Of a stretch of DNA of 64,000 nucleotides, positions 45,129 to 54,304 are shown piece by piece. Source of the DNA: Variovorax sp. PBS-H4. Lineage in GTDB: Bacteria > Pseudomonadota > Gammaproteobacteria > Burkholderiales > Burkholderiaceae_C. The stretch is from positions 6,256,001 through 6,320,000 of the forward strand of contig NZ_LR594675.1 in assembly GCF_901827205.1 (NCBI RefSeq), read 5' to 3'. A program made the translations under genes and the position numbers. Each line of letters starts with the position of its first letter. The first letter of the stretch is position 1. The notes beneath the pieces are model-generated. The model did no database searches and was not told the DNA's origin. It saw nothing but the letters and a program-made list of their open reading frames with translations.

Positions 45129-45259
45129 GCCGCACGACGCTGGGCATTGCCGGGAACGGGCGCGCCGTTTGCTTGTGAGCGGGCCTGGCCTGCGTTCGCC
45201 TTCGGCGATGAGCGCCTGCCGGATCACCGACCCCTTTGTTCTTCCTGGAGACCACGTAC

Positions 45260-45571
45260 ATGCCACGCTCTGTCAAAGCAGCCAGACAAGATTCCACTGA
45301 GCAGCCGCCTTCGAGCAGCGTGCCGCCGCTCGAAGCGGAAGTCAGGGCAGCCGACCTCGGCTCGGCCGACGCAGGGGCAAGCGCGAGCGCAGACAGCGAC
45401 GAGGCCACGCGGCCCGACACATCGCGCGAAGCCCGCATCCGGGAGGCGGCCTACGCCGCCTATGAGCGCCGCGGCAGGACACCCGGCAGCGAAGAGCAGG
45501 ATTGGTTCGAGGCCGAGCGATCGATCGATGCGCAAGAGGATGGCACCGGCGGCACCACGCGCCAGCCGTAA
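45260..45571 (+). CDS. DUF2934 domain protein
   Basis: A 103-residue hydrophilic protein. The N-terminal 60 residues are acidic and low in complexity. The C-terminal part, REARIREAAYAAYERRGRTPGSEEQDWFEAERSI, is the DUF2934 motif, with the characteristic Ala-Tyr, Gly and Asp-Trp-x-x-Ala-Glu pattern. The function is unknown; members are often adjacent to stress genes. The ATG at 45260 follows CTGGAG by nine bases. Confidence 0.8.
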   Translation: MPRSVKAARQDSTEQPPSSSVPPLEAEVRAADLGSADAGASASADSDEATRPDTSREARIREAAYAAYERRGRTPGSEEQDWFEAERSIDAQEDGTGGTTRQP

Positions 45572-45617
45572 CCATTGCTTCTCCGAGCCCCCCGCCGCCC
45601 GGGCGGGCGCCGATTTT

Positions 45618-45845
45618 CTAAGGCTCCGTCTTCAACAGCCCTCGGATGTTGAGCACCGCGAGGCAGACCTGCAAAGCGATCAATGCCCATGCGCGACTCG
45701 GGATCGCCCAGGCGACCCAGAGGATGTTGCTGAGCAGGAAGATCCAGAAGCCCTTGTTGCGGCGTGTGCGGACGTTGGAACCCACCAGGTAGGCGGCGGC
45801 CAGCGACGAGGCGAATGCAGGCCATTGAATCCAGTCGAGTTGCAT
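45618..45845 (-). CDS. Small two-helix membrane protein
   Basis: A 75-residue protein with hydrophobic segments at WPAFASSLAAAYLVGSN and GFWIFLLSNILWVAWAI, then ALIALQVCLAVLNIRGL. The spacing and Asn-Trp content resemble short PnuC/SWEET-like semi-repeats, but no firm family is assigned. It follows the ZIP transporter by 17 bases on the same strand and is probably in its operon. Confidence 0.65.
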   Translation of the reverse strand: MQLDWIQWPAFASSLAAAYLVGSNVRTRRNKGFWIFLLSNILWVAWAIPSRAWALIALQVCLAVLNIRGLLKTEP

Positions 45846-45862
45846 CCGGCGGACCTGCCCGA

Positions 45863-46783
45863 TCAGCCGAGCGCGGTGTCGAGCACCATCATCACGACGA
45901 AGCCAGCCACCAGCCCGACGGTGGCCGAAGCCTCGTGCCCCTGCCGGTGCGACTCGGGAATGACCTCGTGGCTGATCACGTACAGCATGGCGCCCGCCGC
46001 CATGGCCAAGCCCCAAGGCAGCATGCCGGCAGAGACAGTGATGAGCAGCGCCCCGAACATTGCGGCCACGGGCTCCACCAGGCCGGACACGATGCCGAGA
46101 CCTGCCGAGCTGAGCCGCCCGTAGCCGACGCCGCGCAGCGCCAGGGCCACGACCATGCCTTCGGGCACGTCCTGGATCGAAATGCCGGTCGTCAGGGCAG
46201 CCGCGCCGACCGGATCGGTGCCGGCAAAGGCGACGCCGATGGCCAGGCCTTCTGGCAGGTTGTGCAGCACGATCGCGAGCACGAACAGCCAGACGCGCCG
46301 CAAGGTGCGCGCCTGCGGGCCTTCGAGCCCCTTCACGAAGTGCTCATGGGGTACGGCGCGGTCGATGGCCAGCAGCAGCAGCGCCCCCAGCAGGATGCCG
46401 CCGCCGACGATGCCGCCGGCACCCCACGCACTGGCGCCCTGGGCCTTGGCCGCTGCCAAGCCGGGGATCACCAGCGAGAAGGAGCTCGCCGCGAGCATCA
46501 CGCCCGCGCCGAAGCCGAGCATGATGTCGTAGCTGCGCTGCGAGAACTGCTGCGAGAGCAGCACGGGCAAGGTGCCGAGGGCCGTGGCCAGCGCGGCGAC
46601 CATGCCGCCGACCAGCGCGCCCTGGATGCGCGCGTCGCCACGCGCCACGCCCTGGAAACCCTCATAGGCCAGGATGGCCATGCCGGCCACGACGATGGCA
46701 ACGCCCAGGCAGCGCCGCAGGGACAACCGGCGGCGCGGGCCTGGATGCACCGGCGCGCCACCGGAGGGCCACGAAGGTTGCAC
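45863..46783 (-). CDS. ZIP-family divalent metal transporter
   Basis: An inner-membrane protein of 306 residues with about eight helices. The metal-site motifs of ZIP proteins are seen in helix IV, IVLHNLPEGLAIGVAFAG, and in helix V, ISIQDVPEGMVVALALRG. MLYVISHEVIPESHRQGHE follows near the C-terminus. Zinc or iron uptake is likely. The start is a GTG at 46783, seven bases after the hemerythrin gene, and lacks a strong ribosome site, so translation may be coupled. Confidence 0.9.
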   Translation of the reverse strand: MQPSWPSGGAPVHPGPRRRLSLRRCLGVAIVVAGMAILAYEGFQGVARGDARIQGALVGGMVAALATALGTLPVLLSQQFSQRSYDIMLGFGAGVMLAASSFSLVIPGLAAAKAQGASAWGAGGIVGGGILLGALLLLAIDRAVPHEHFVKGLEGPQARTLRRVWLFVLAIVLHNLPEGLAIGVAFAGTDPVGAAALTTGISIQDVPEGMVVALALRGVGYGRLSSAGLGIVSGLVEPVAAMFGALLITVSAGMLPWGLAMAAGAMLYVISHEVIPESHRQGHEASATVGLVAGFVVMMVLDTALG

Positions 46784-46790
46784 GGCCTTG

Positions 46791-47402
46791 CTACCGGCGG
46801 AAGCTCGTGAGGTGCGGCAGGTGGCGCCGCGTGCGGCCCGACCGGCTGGCCCACAACAGGCCGAGCGCCGCGAGCCCCGCGATCGACAGCGCCGCCGTGT
46901 TGCCCGAGACTGCGCGCCCCATGTCGAGCGCGATCTCGCCGCTGCGCGGCGCGACCAGCTGCACGCGGCGCTTGGTCATGCGCGCACCCAACTCGCCGAG
47001 GCGATCGCCCAGCAGGCGCTCGGCCGCCGGCAGGAGGACTGTTTCCTCGTCGGCCACGTGGTGCAGCACCTCGCGCATCAGGGCCATCACGGTCTCGTCA
47101 TAGTCGACGGCCTCCGGCTCCATGCGGCGCAGCAACCCGATGAGCCGCTTCATTTCCTGATGCTCGGCCATGCTCTCGCGGATGAGCTCGTCCTCGGTGA
47201 CCTCGCGCACCGCCGGATAGAAGATCTCTTCCTCCAGGCTGGCATGCACCTCCAGCGCAGTGCAGATGGTGGACGCGAGCCCCTTGCGCACGCGCGCCGG
47301 GGCGCTGGCCTTGTACTGGTGGAAGGTGGACATCACGTGCGTGTGGTCCAGACGGATCATGTTCGTCGCGGTGGGCAACAAACGAGAAACCAGGTTGTTC
47401 AT
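46791..47402 (-). CDS. Hemerythrin-domain protein with C-terminal membrane anchor
   Basis: A 203-residue protein. The hemerythrin HHE pattern is readable: IRLDHTHVMSTF, HASLEEEIFYPAV, AEHQEMKRLI, and VLHHVADEETVLLPAAE, giving the five histidines and two carboxylates for a di-iron site. A short hydrophobic helix (TAALSIAGLAALGLLWA) close to the C-terminus would anchor it. Such proteins bind oxygen, NO or iron. GGAG precedes the ATG at 47402. It is followed by the ZIP transporter gene, suggesting shared metal homeostasis. Confidence 0.88.
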   Translation of the reverse strand: MNNLVSRLLPTATNMIRLDHTHVMSTFHQYKASAPARVRKGLASTICTALEVHASLEEEIFYPAVREVTEDELIRESMAEHQEMKRLIGLLRRMEPEAVDYDETVMALMREVLHHVADEETVLLPAAERLLGDRLGELGARMTKRRVQLVAPRSGEIALDMGRAVSGNTAALSIAGLAALGLLWASRSGRTRRHLPHLTSFRR

Positions 47403-47423
47403 GGCGTGCTCCGTTGCTTGCGC

Positions 47424-47451
47424 AAAAAAAGGCGGTGGCCTGGCCACCGCC
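47424..47451 (-). terminator. Rho-independent terminator of the upstream hemerythrin gene
   Basis: On the minus strand GGCGGTGGC-cag-GCCACCGCC makes a perfect nine-pair stem followed directly by seven T residues. It lies 19 bases after the stop of the gene at 47470-47964 and ends that transcript. Confidence 0.92.
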
Positions 47452-47469
47452 AACCCACGTCGGGCAGGG

Positions 47470-47964
47470 TCAGGCGGGCGTGGCGGTCAGCTCGCTCATC
47501 AGCTCTTCCTTGCGCGTCTCCAGCTGCTCGCGCATGGCGACCAGGTCGAGTCCGCGGGCGGCGCGCGCCTTGACGAAGATCTCGTTGCGCTCTTCCTTCA
47601 CATGGTGGTCGATGTACTCGCCGAGCACGGTGACCTTGGCGTCGAACTTGTCGTCGACGTCGGTGGCGTCCTGGATCTGCGCGATCAGGTCCTTGGCGCT
47701 CGCGTGTTCGACCTCGGCTTCGTCGAGCAGGTCGGTGTCCTTGATGGCTTCTCGCAGGGCCGGATAGAAGATCTCTTCCTCGATCTGCGCATGCACGGTC
47801 AGCTCCGTGCAGATCTCGTTGGCGAGCTCGCGCTTCTTCTGCGATGCAGTGGCTGCCTTCGAACTGGCCAGCGTCTCGTACTCCTTGAACATCTTCTTGA
47901 CGTTGCGGTGGTCGGCATCGAGCAGGCTGCAGGCATCGGGCTCGGAACGTTTGGTGGTGGGCAT
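47470..47964 (-). CDS. Hemerythrin-domain protein
   Basis: A 164-residue cytosolic hemerythrin-like protein. It has LLDADHRNVKKMFKEYE, HAQIEEEIFYPALREAI, VEHASAKDLIAQI and DHHVKEERNEIF, consistent with the di-iron HHE fold. Unlike its neighbour it has no membrane segment and ends in a charged helix. A GGAG site precedes the ATG at 47964. It is transcribed alone, closed by a strong terminator. Its 248-base upstream region, shared with the divergent recQ, is AT-poor and shows no clear promoter by eye. Confidence 0.9.
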   Translation of the reverse strand: MPTTKRSEPDACSLLDADHRNVKKMFKEYETLASSKAATASQKKRELANEICTELTVHAQIEEEIFYPALREAIKDTDLLDEAEVEHASAKDLIAQIQDATDVDDKFDAKVTVLGEYIDHHVKEERNEIFVKARAARGLDLVAMREQLETRKEELMSELTATPA

Positions 47965-48212
47965 CGTGGGCTCCAGTGGGTTGGGTGGTTGGGAGGAAGC
48001 ACAGCTTGTGATGGCCCCATCGGAGCTCGCGTAGGAGCGCGCCGCGGAGAAATGTCGATAAAGCGGAAGGCTTCAGGACGGCGCTGCTCAGCAGTGGCGC
48101 GACGTATGGCGGCGCACTGCGCGGCGCACCGCTTTGCGAATCCTCCGCCGTCCTACTGGCGGACCTGGACCGGTCGTGTCAGATCGCGGCCCAACCCCAA
48201 GGAGACCCCGTC

Positions 48213-49946
48213 ATGCCCATTCCCGAACGCCGGCTGCAGCGCACGCTGCGCACAGTCTTCGGACTGCAGGCCTTGCGCCCGGGGCAGCGGCAGGTGATCG
48301 AGCGCGTGCTCGGCGGACGTTCCACGCTCGCGGTCATGCCCACGGGCGCGGGCAAGTCGCTGTGCTACCAGCTTCCGGCCCTGCTGCTCGAAGGCTGCAC
48401 GGTGGTGATCTCGCCGCTGATCGCACTCATGAAGGACCAATGCGAGAAGCTGCAGTCGCTCGGCATTGCAGCGGTGCAGTTCAACAGCCATGTGGAAGCC
48501 GACGAGATCCGCTCCAGCGAGGAAGCCGTGCGCGACGGCTCGGCGCGCCTCGTGTTCGCCACGCCGGAGCGGCTGGCCGATGCGCAATTCGCGGCACTGC
48601 TGCGGGGGCGCACGATCTCGCTGCTGGTGGTCGACGAGGCGCACTGCATCTCGCAGTGGGGGCACGATTTCCGGCCGGCATTCCTGGGCATCGGCACCGT
48701 TGCGAAGGAGATCGGCGGGCCGCCCGTCCTGGCGCTCACGGCGACGGCGAACACCGAGGTGGCGGCGGACATCATGGAAAAGCTGGGCATTCCCAAGTCC
48801 GGCTGGATCGACACGGGAACGTACCGGCCCAACCTGCACTTCGCGGTGGAGCAGCATGCACGCGAAGACGAAAGACTGCGCCGGACACTCGCGCTGGTCG
48901 GCGCTGCGAAGGGCAGCGGCATCGTCTACACCGCGACCGTGAAGGCAGCGGAAACGGTGTACGAGGCGCTCCGCTCGCAAGGCGAATCGGTGGGGCTGTA
49001 CCACGGACGGCGCAGCGCGGCCGAACGGCGGGAGGCCCAGGACGACTTCATGGCGGATCGGCTGCGCGTGATGGTCGCGACCAATGCGTTCGGCATGGGG
49101 ATCGACAAGCCCGACATCCGCTTCGTCCTGCACTACCAGATGCCTTCGGGCCTGGACGCGTACTACCAGGAGTCGGGCCGCGCCGGGCGCGACGGCGCGC
49201 CTTCGGCCTGCACGCTGCTGTTCCTGCGGCGCGACCGGGCGCTGCAGCAGTTCTTCCTGACCGGGCGCTACCCCACGGAGGAGGAACTCGACGCGCTGCT
49301 GCGGGCACTGGAACGGAATGCGCCGCACGCCGACGGCCAGACGATGGAAGACCTCAAGGACCGCACCGGGCTGCCCCAGAACAAGCTGAAGGCGGCGGTC
49401 GGCCTGCTGCGCAACCGGCGCATCGTGGGCGTGGATCGCGAAGCCCGCGTGCGCCTGCTGCGTGCCGATCTTGCCGGCGACGAGATGCGTGAACTCCTCG
49501 CCAGCTACCGCCGAAAACGCGAACAGGACCACGAAACGCTGGAGCGCATCGTGTTCTACGCCCAGAGCGGCCAGTGCCGCTGGCAGGTGCTGCTGGCCTA
49601 TCTGGAGGAAGAGGCGCCGCAGGAGCGCTGCGGCAACTGCGACAACTGCCGCCGCATTGCCCGGCACGAGGCGGCCATGGCGGCAACCGTCGAGGTGGAC
49701 AGCGATGCGCCCAAGCTGCGGCACCCCGCAGAACCCCGGCTGCCGCTGCCGGCCTTCGTCGCGCGCCAGCCCGTCAGGGTCAAGCGCTACGGCGAGGGCA
49801 GCGTGGTGAGCGCGGATGCGTTGTCGATCACGATCGAGTTCGCCGACGGCAGCCGCCGCTGCTTTCAACCGGATTTCGTGCAGCCCATCGCCAACCGGAG
49901 GAGCCCGGGGCGGGCCGCGCGGTCGGCGGCGACCGCTACCGGATGA
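48213..49946 (+). CDS. recQ: RecQ-type ATP-dependent DNA helicase
   Basis: A superfamily 2 3'-5' helicase of 577 residues. Motif I is MPTGAGKSLCYQLPAL, motif II is VVDEAHCISQWGHDFRP, motif III LALTATAN, and motif VI YQESGRAGRDGAPS. A zinc-binding region follows (one Cys near GQCRW and ERCGNCDNC). It lacks a recognisable HRDC domain; the last 70 residues (PVRVKRYGEGSVVSADALSITIEFADG) form a small beta domain found in some RecQ paralogues. It is therefore probably an accessory RecQ, not the housekeeping copy. It works in recombination repair. Confidence 0.93.
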   Translation: MPIPERRLQRTLRTVFGLQALRPGQRQVIERVLGGRSTLAVMPTGAGKSLCYQLPALLLEGCTVVISPLIALMKDQCEKLQSLGIAAVQFNSHVEADEIRSSEEAVRDGSARLVFATPERLADAQFAALLRGRTISLLVVDEAHCISQWGHDFRPAFLGIGTVAKEIGGPPVLALTATANTEVAADIMEKLGIPKSGWIDTGTYRPNLHFAVEQHAREDERLRRTLALVGAAKGSGIVYTATVKAAETVYEALRSQGESVGLYHGRRSAAERREAQDDFMADRLRVMVATNAFGMGIDKPDIRFVLHYQMPSGLDAYYQESGRAGRDGAPSACTLLFLRRDRALQQFFLTGRYPTEEELDALLRALERNAPHADGQTMEDLKDRTGLPQNKLKAAVGLLRNRRIVGVDREARVRLLRADLAGDEMRELLASYRRKREQDHETLERIVFYAQSGQCRWQVLLAYLEEEAPQERCGNCDNCRRIARHEAAMAATVEVDSDAPKLRHPAEPRLPLPAFVARQPVRVKRYGEGSVVSADALSITIEFADGSRRCFQPDFVQPIANRRSPGRAARSAATATG

Positions 49947-49982
49947 GTCCGTTGCAGGTGCCAGAAGGGAAAGGAGTTGCGG

Positions 49983-50768
49983 ATGCCTGAAGATCCCGTC
50001 GCGATGCGCACACCGCTCGCAACCGCCCTGCTTGCAGCCGCATGCGCGGTTTTCGGATCGTGCGGCGGCAGCAACACGGCGTCCCCGGCGCCAACGCCCG
50101 GTGCGGCCAAGGAAGCCAGCACACGGGCGCTGGAGGCGGGGGCCTCGGCGCTGCAGGACAAGCCGCCGATCGAAGCCATCAATGCGTACCTGGACGGCTT
50201 CCACTTCTACAGCGGGAGCCCTGACATGCAGATGGAGGCGCACCACTACTGCGCCATCCTCGACGAGGAGCTGATCCAGTGCGTGATCTACGACGGCAAC
50301 GTCAAGAATGCGAAGCTGATGGGCGTCGAGTACATCGTCAGCGAACGCCTGTTCAAGACATTGCCGGAGCAGGAAAAGGCACTCTGGCACAGCCACGTGC
50401 ACGAGGTGAAGTCCGGCCAGCTGATCGCGCCGGGAATTCCCGACGCGGCCGAGCATGCGCTCATGACCAAGCTCGTCGGGACCTACGGAAAGACCTTCCA
50501 CACCTGGCACACCGACCAGAACAAGCAGCTGCCCACCGGCATTCCCCAGGTGATGATGGGCTTCACCGCCGATGGACAGGCGAATGCGGCGATGGTCGCC
50601 GAGCGCGACAAGCGCTTCGGCATCGCCAGCGCGGACAAGAAGAAGCAGCGGGAGGACATACCGGCGCCGGCCATCGCCGATGGCGCGGATGCGTGGCAGA
50701 AAGGACGGACGGTTCAGCTCGCAGACCCGACGGGGACGCAGCACGGCCATCCGGCAGGCGGCAAGTAG
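49983..50768 (+). CDS. OBAP/DUF1264-family lipoprotein
   Basis: A 261-residue protein matching the oil-body-associated protein family (DUF1264): AINAYLDGFHFYSGSPDMQMEAHHYCAILDEELIQCVIYDG, LMGVEYIVSERLFKTLPEQEKALWHSHVHEVKSGQL, and FHTWHTDQNKQLPTGIPQVMMGF. The N-terminus carries a hydrophobic segment and a cysteine in FGSCGG, so it is probably a lipoprotein or at least exported. A strong AAGGAG site six bases before the ATG fixes the start. The bacterial function is unknown; conserved histidines could bind metal. Confidence 0.88.
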   Translation: MPEDPVAMRTPLATALLAAACAVFGSCGGSNTASPAPTPGAAKEASTRALEAGASALQDKPPIEAINAYLDGFHFYSGSPDMQMEAHHYCAILDEELIQCVIYDGNVKNAKLMGVEYIVSERLFKTLPEQEKALWHSHVHEVKSGQLIAPGIPDAAEHALMTKLVGTYGKTFHTWHTDQNKQLPTGIPQVMMGFTADGQANAAMVAERDKRFGIASADKKKQREDIPAPAIADGADAWQKGRTVQLADPTGTQHGHPAGGK

Positions 50769-50787
50769 CCGCACATGAAAGGACCCC

Positions 50788-51084
50788 ATGACCAACTCCT
50801 CAGGCACCCACAGCGGCGATGGAACGCGCCCAACCACCAGCGGCGGCACCGACAACATCGGGGCCGGCGAGAAATTCAGCGGCAAGCGCTCGCAGGCCGG
50901 CAGCGAAGACAACGGCCCGGCGCCGGCGGAGCGCATGACGGCCAAGCGCAAGGACGCGGAAGCGTCGGAACACGAGGACTCGGCCGCTTTCGGGCTGCGC
51001 GAGGACATGGAGCCCGAGACCAACAAGGAGCCGCCGCCGACGAGTGGGAAGAAGTCCGGCGACGGCGGAGACGCGCCGCCGTGA
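50788..51084 (+). CDS. Small disordered hydrophilic protein
   Basis: A 98-residue protein composed almost only of polar residues (many Gly, Ser, Lys, Glu, Thr, Pro), with no hydrophobic core, hence probably disordered. AAAGGA precedes the ATG. It follows the OBAP gene by 19 bases and is probably co-transcribed. It resembles the class of small stress-induced disordered proteins, but no family motif is seen. Confidence 0.6.
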   Translation: MTNSSGTHSGDGTRPTTSGGTDNIGAGEKFSGKRSQAGSEDNGPAPAERMTAKRKDAEASEHEDSAAFGLREDMEPETNKEPPPTSGKKSGDGGDAPP

Positions 51085-51105
51085 ACCGGGGCGCTCTCAC
51101 CTTCG

Positions 51106-51684
51106 TCAGCCCCGCGTGACCTCGACGCTGTACAGCCCCCATGGGCACAGGGCGAAGCGTTCCTTGAGCGGCTTGTCCTTGAACGCAGGCAGCGTGTCGG
51201 CCTCGTAGACCGCCCACAGGGGCCCCAGCCCGCCGAGCGCGAGCGGGGCGCCATCCATCTCGGTCGCCACGATCATGCGATAGCTGCGCGCGTCTGCCAT
51301 GCGCACCGGCACGACGTAGCCATCCACTGCGCGCAGGGCCAGCGTCGCGTCGCCGGGCACGCCCGCCGCCTCCATCACGCTGGTCAGCAAGGGGCCGGCG
51401 AGCGCGTGGACCTTGGCGTCGTACTCGATCGTCGGCTTGATCCGCACTGCAGGCAGGCGTCGCAAGGCCTCGGCGTCGAACACATAGGCCTTGTCGAACT
51501 TGACGCCGTGCTTCGCCATCAACTGGTCGAGCGCCGGATCGACGGGGCCCCGGTTGCTCTTGCCGACCGCGCCGCTGACGGTCAGGAGGCCCGGCCCCTT
51601 GGCGGTCTTGTCCGCGGCGGAGGCTTGGAGGGAAGAGAACGATGCGGCCAATGCCGCCGTGCCGAGGAAGTGACGTTTGTTCAT
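51106..51684 (-). CDS. Exported molybdopterin-fold oxidoreductase-like protein
   Basis: A 192-residue protein with a signal peptide (KRHFLGTAALAASFSSLQASA) and a region resembling the molybdopterin-binding domain of sulfite-oxidase-type proteins: LLTVSGAVG, KPTIEYDAKVHALAGPLLTSVMEAAGV, and LGPLWAVYEAD. The cysteine that binds molybdenum in that family is not seen at the usual place; the only cysteine of the mature protein is near the end (ALCPWGLY). It may be a non-catalytic relative. ATG at 51684 is chosen because it begins the signal peptide. Confidence 0.65.
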   Translation of the reverse strand: MNKRHFLGTAALAASFSSLQASAADKTAKGPGLLTVSGAVGKSNRGPVDPALDQLMAKHGVKFDKAYVFDAEALRRLPAVRIKPTIEYDAKVHALAGPLLTSVMEAAGVPGDATLALRAVDGYVVPVRMADARSYRMIVATEMDGAPLALGGLGPLWAVYEADTLPAFKDKPLKERFALCPWGLYSVEVTRG

Positions 51685-51772
51685 CGGGCGATTGTGGGGC
51701 GAGGAGCCCTCGCGGGGAAGCACGACCTCCGGCCGCCACGATGAGGCCTCGCCCGGAAACGCACCGATGGAC

Positions 51773-54124
51773 TCAGAAGCGCTCGGGCAGGCCCATCGCG
51801 GGATCGCTCACCGCGTGCCGGCCGGTCTCGACGCGCCCGGCGAAGCGGCGGTAGAAGGCGCTGTCGGCATCGCAGCTCACCACGAAGTCGTACCAGTTGC
51901 CCGTGGCGTCGAGGCTCCATCGCATGCTGGCGTCGTCGCGGCCCTTGACCCGCACGCTCCAGGGGCCGCGTGGCTGGTGGCCGCGGCCATCGTCATCGCG
52001 GTCTTCATGATCGTTGCGTCCACCCTTGCCGCCGCCGCCATGTCCGTCGAGGCGCGGGTAGGCCAGGTTGTGCTGCACGGTGAACCGGCAATCGCGCTGG
52101 CCGCCGTTGCGCATCTGCAGGTAGATATCGCCCTTGCGCGCGTCGTAGCCCACGCGGATCTCGGGCAGCGGCGCACCTGCGGCACGCAGCCGGTTCATGT
52201 CGCCCTTGAAGTGGCGGTGGAACCCGTTGGGCCCCAGCACCCAGAGGTCGTACAGGCCGGCGTCATCGGTCGCCGCGGCCCAGTCGCCGCTGAGCTGCTT
52301 GCCGGGCTCGACCATGTAGCGGCGCGGTACGCGGTCTGCCAGGTGCAGCTTGTCGTAGACGTGGAACACGGCGGCCGCGCGGCCGCTGTTGGCGAAGCTC
52401 AGCTGGACGCGGCCACTGGACGAATCGACGCGCGCGGTGGTGTGCAGCTCGTAGGGCAAGGCGCGCGAGGGCCGCACGCCGGTGGCCTGCACCGGCAGCG
52501 CGAGATCGACCGGGGGCACGATCTTCGGCAGCGCCTGCTGCGCGGCCGTCAGCGCATCCACCTCGGCCCGGGTCCGGCGGCCGGCCAGGGTGGGCAGCGG
52601 CTCGCCGTTGGGGCGCTCGAAGTTGAAGGCGCTGGTCAGGTCGCCGCAGACCGCGCGGCGATAGGCACTGATCTGCGGCTCGACCACGCCGAAGCACTTC
52701 TCGAGGAACATGAGGGTCGAGGTGTGGTCGCAGACCTGCGAGTTGACCCAGCCGCCGCGGCTCCACGGCGAGACGACCCACAGCGGCACGCGCGGACCCG
52801 GACCGTAGGGCCGGCCGTCCATGGCGGGCTGGCTCGCGGTCGCGGGCGTGTAGTTGTGATACTCCACCGCCACGTCCTCTTCCTTCATCGTGGTGCCGCC
52901 AGCCAGCGTGCCGTCTGCATTGCGCGACGGCGCCGAGGGGGTCGGCAGGTGATCGAAGAAGCCGTCGTTCTCGTCGAAGTTGACGAGCAGGACGGTCTTG
53001 CTCCAGACCTCGGGGTTGGCCGTCAGCGCATCCAGCACCTGCTGCACGTACCAGCCGCCCTTGGCCGGGCTCGACGGTCCGGGATGCTCGCTGTAGGCCG
53101 ACGGCGCGATGATCCACGACACCGCGGGCAGCTTGCCATTCTGGATGTCCTCGCGGAAGGTCTCCAGGAAGCCGTGGGGCATCGTGTTGTGGAAGCCCTT
53201 GGCCAGCGGGCTGAGCGCATCGTCGACCGCCGGGTCGTAGAAGGGGCCGGCGGCGGTGACCGGCTGCGTGATGTCCGTGGCCGGCACGTAGACCGGGCGG
53301 CGCGCCGGCGGCATCTGCTCGATCTGGGCGCGCCAGTGGCGAAAGCCCATCATCTCGTTGCATCCGAAGTTGTCGATCAGGCTCTGGTAGACCTTCCACT
53401 TCACGCCGGCCTTCTCGAGCCGGTCGGCATAGGTGGTCCAGGTCCAGCCCTGCGTGGACACGCCGATGTCGTTGCCGCCGTTGAACTGGTTGTTCAGCGC
53501 TGCGACCTGCACCTTGCTTCCGTCGGTCGGGCTGACACCGTTCGGCCCGTTGGTGCCGCTCCAGTAGAACAGGCGGTTGGCGATGGTGCCCGTGTGCATG
53601 CCGCAGTGGTAGTGGTCGCACAGCGTGAAGGCGTCGGCCAGTGCGCGCTGGAACGGCACTTCGGCCGCTTCGTAGTAGCCCATCGACAGCTGGTTCTTGG
53701 CGTCGGGCCACTTGTACATGCGTCCATGGTCCCAGGCGGCCTGCGAGTCCGACCACGAATGCGGGGTGCTCCCGGCACGCTGCGCGTTGCCCTGGGTCTC
53801 GTCCAGGTGGTAGGGCACGAAGGTGCTCGCCGGCGTGGTCTTCGTGTAGGTCTGATAGAAGGCGTTCTTGCCGTTCGGCGTCGGGACCGCGAAGCGGTCG
53901 CCGAAGCCGCGCACGCCCTTGAAGGTGCCGAAGTAGCTGTCGAAGGAACGGTTCTCCTGCATCAGCAGCACGACGTGCTTCACGTCCTTGACGGTGCCGG
54001 TGTCGTGGTGGGCCGGGATGGCCAGCGCGCGGCGGATGCTGGGCGGGAAGGCGGCCAGCGTGGCGGCGGCGATGCCGGTCGTGGCGGTGTTCTGGAGGAA
54101 TTTGCGGCGGGAGTTCGTGGTCAT
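51773..54124 (-). CDS. Tat-exported phospholipase C (phosphoesterase family)
   Basis: A 783-residue secreted phosphocholine-type phospholipase C. The twin-arginine signal is at the N-terminus: NSRRKFLQNTATTGIAAATLAAF. The catalytic domain has HVVLLMQENRSFDSYFGTFKG (metal ligands Glu-Asn), FTLCDHYHCGMHTGTIANRL, VNFDENDGFFDHLPTP, and VPLWVVSPWSRGGWV. Two C-terminal beta domains (about residues 560-760) match the DUF756 repeats of such enzymes, with an inserted Gly/His/Asp-rich loop. It probably releases phosphate from phospholipids outside the cytoplasm. The gene stands alone. Confidence 0.93.
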   Translation of the reverse strand: MTTNSRRKFLQNTATTGIAAATLAAFPPSIRRALAIPAHHDTGTVKDVKHVVLLMQENRSFDSYFGTFKGVRGFGDRFAVPTPNGKNAFYQTYTKTTPASTFVPYHLDETQGNAQRAGSTPHSWSDSQAAWDHGRMYKWPDAKNQLSMGYYEAAEVPFQRALADAFTLCDHYHCGMHTGTIANRLFYWSGTNGPNGVSPTDGSKVQVAALNNQFNGGNDIGVSTQGWTWTTYADRLEKAGVKWKVYQSLIDNFGCNEMMGFRHWRAQIEQMPPARRPVYVPATDITQPVTAAGPFYDPAVDDALSPLAKGFHNTMPHGFLETFREDIQNGKLPAVSWIIAPSAYSEHPGPSSPAKGGWYVQQVLDALTANPEVWSKTVLLVNFDENDGFFDHLPTPSAPSRNADGTLAGGTTMKEEDVAVEYHNYTPATASQPAMDGRPYGPGPRVPLWVVSPWSRGGWVNSQVCDHTSTLMFLEKCFGVVEPQISAYRRAVCGDLTSAFNFERPNGEPLPTLAGRRTRAEVDALTAAQQALPKIVPPVDLALPVQATGVRPSRALPYELHTTARVDSSSGRVQLSFANSGRAAAVFHVYDKLHLADRVPRRYMVEPGKQLSGDWAAATDDAGLYDLWVLGPNGFHRHFKGDMNRLRAAGAPLPEIRVGYDARKGDIYLQMRNGGQRDCRFTVQHNLAYPRLDGHGGGGKGGRNDHEDRDDDGRGHQPRGPWSVRVKGRDDASMRWSLDATGNWYDFVVSCDADSAFYRRFAGRVETGRHAVSDPAMGLPERF

Positions 54125-54304
54125 GTCTGATGCGTTCGTGGGTTCTTCGCACGGGGAGCGCCGAGCTTAGGCAAGCGCAATGTCATAACGATGACGCCGG
54201 CGCTGATCAGGTCTCGGCGCGCAAGGGCGGCGGCGGGGCCGGCCGCGGACCTCGCGGCAGCGGCTGAACGAGGTCGATGCTGCGTGGCCGGGCCGCGTCT
54301 CGCT

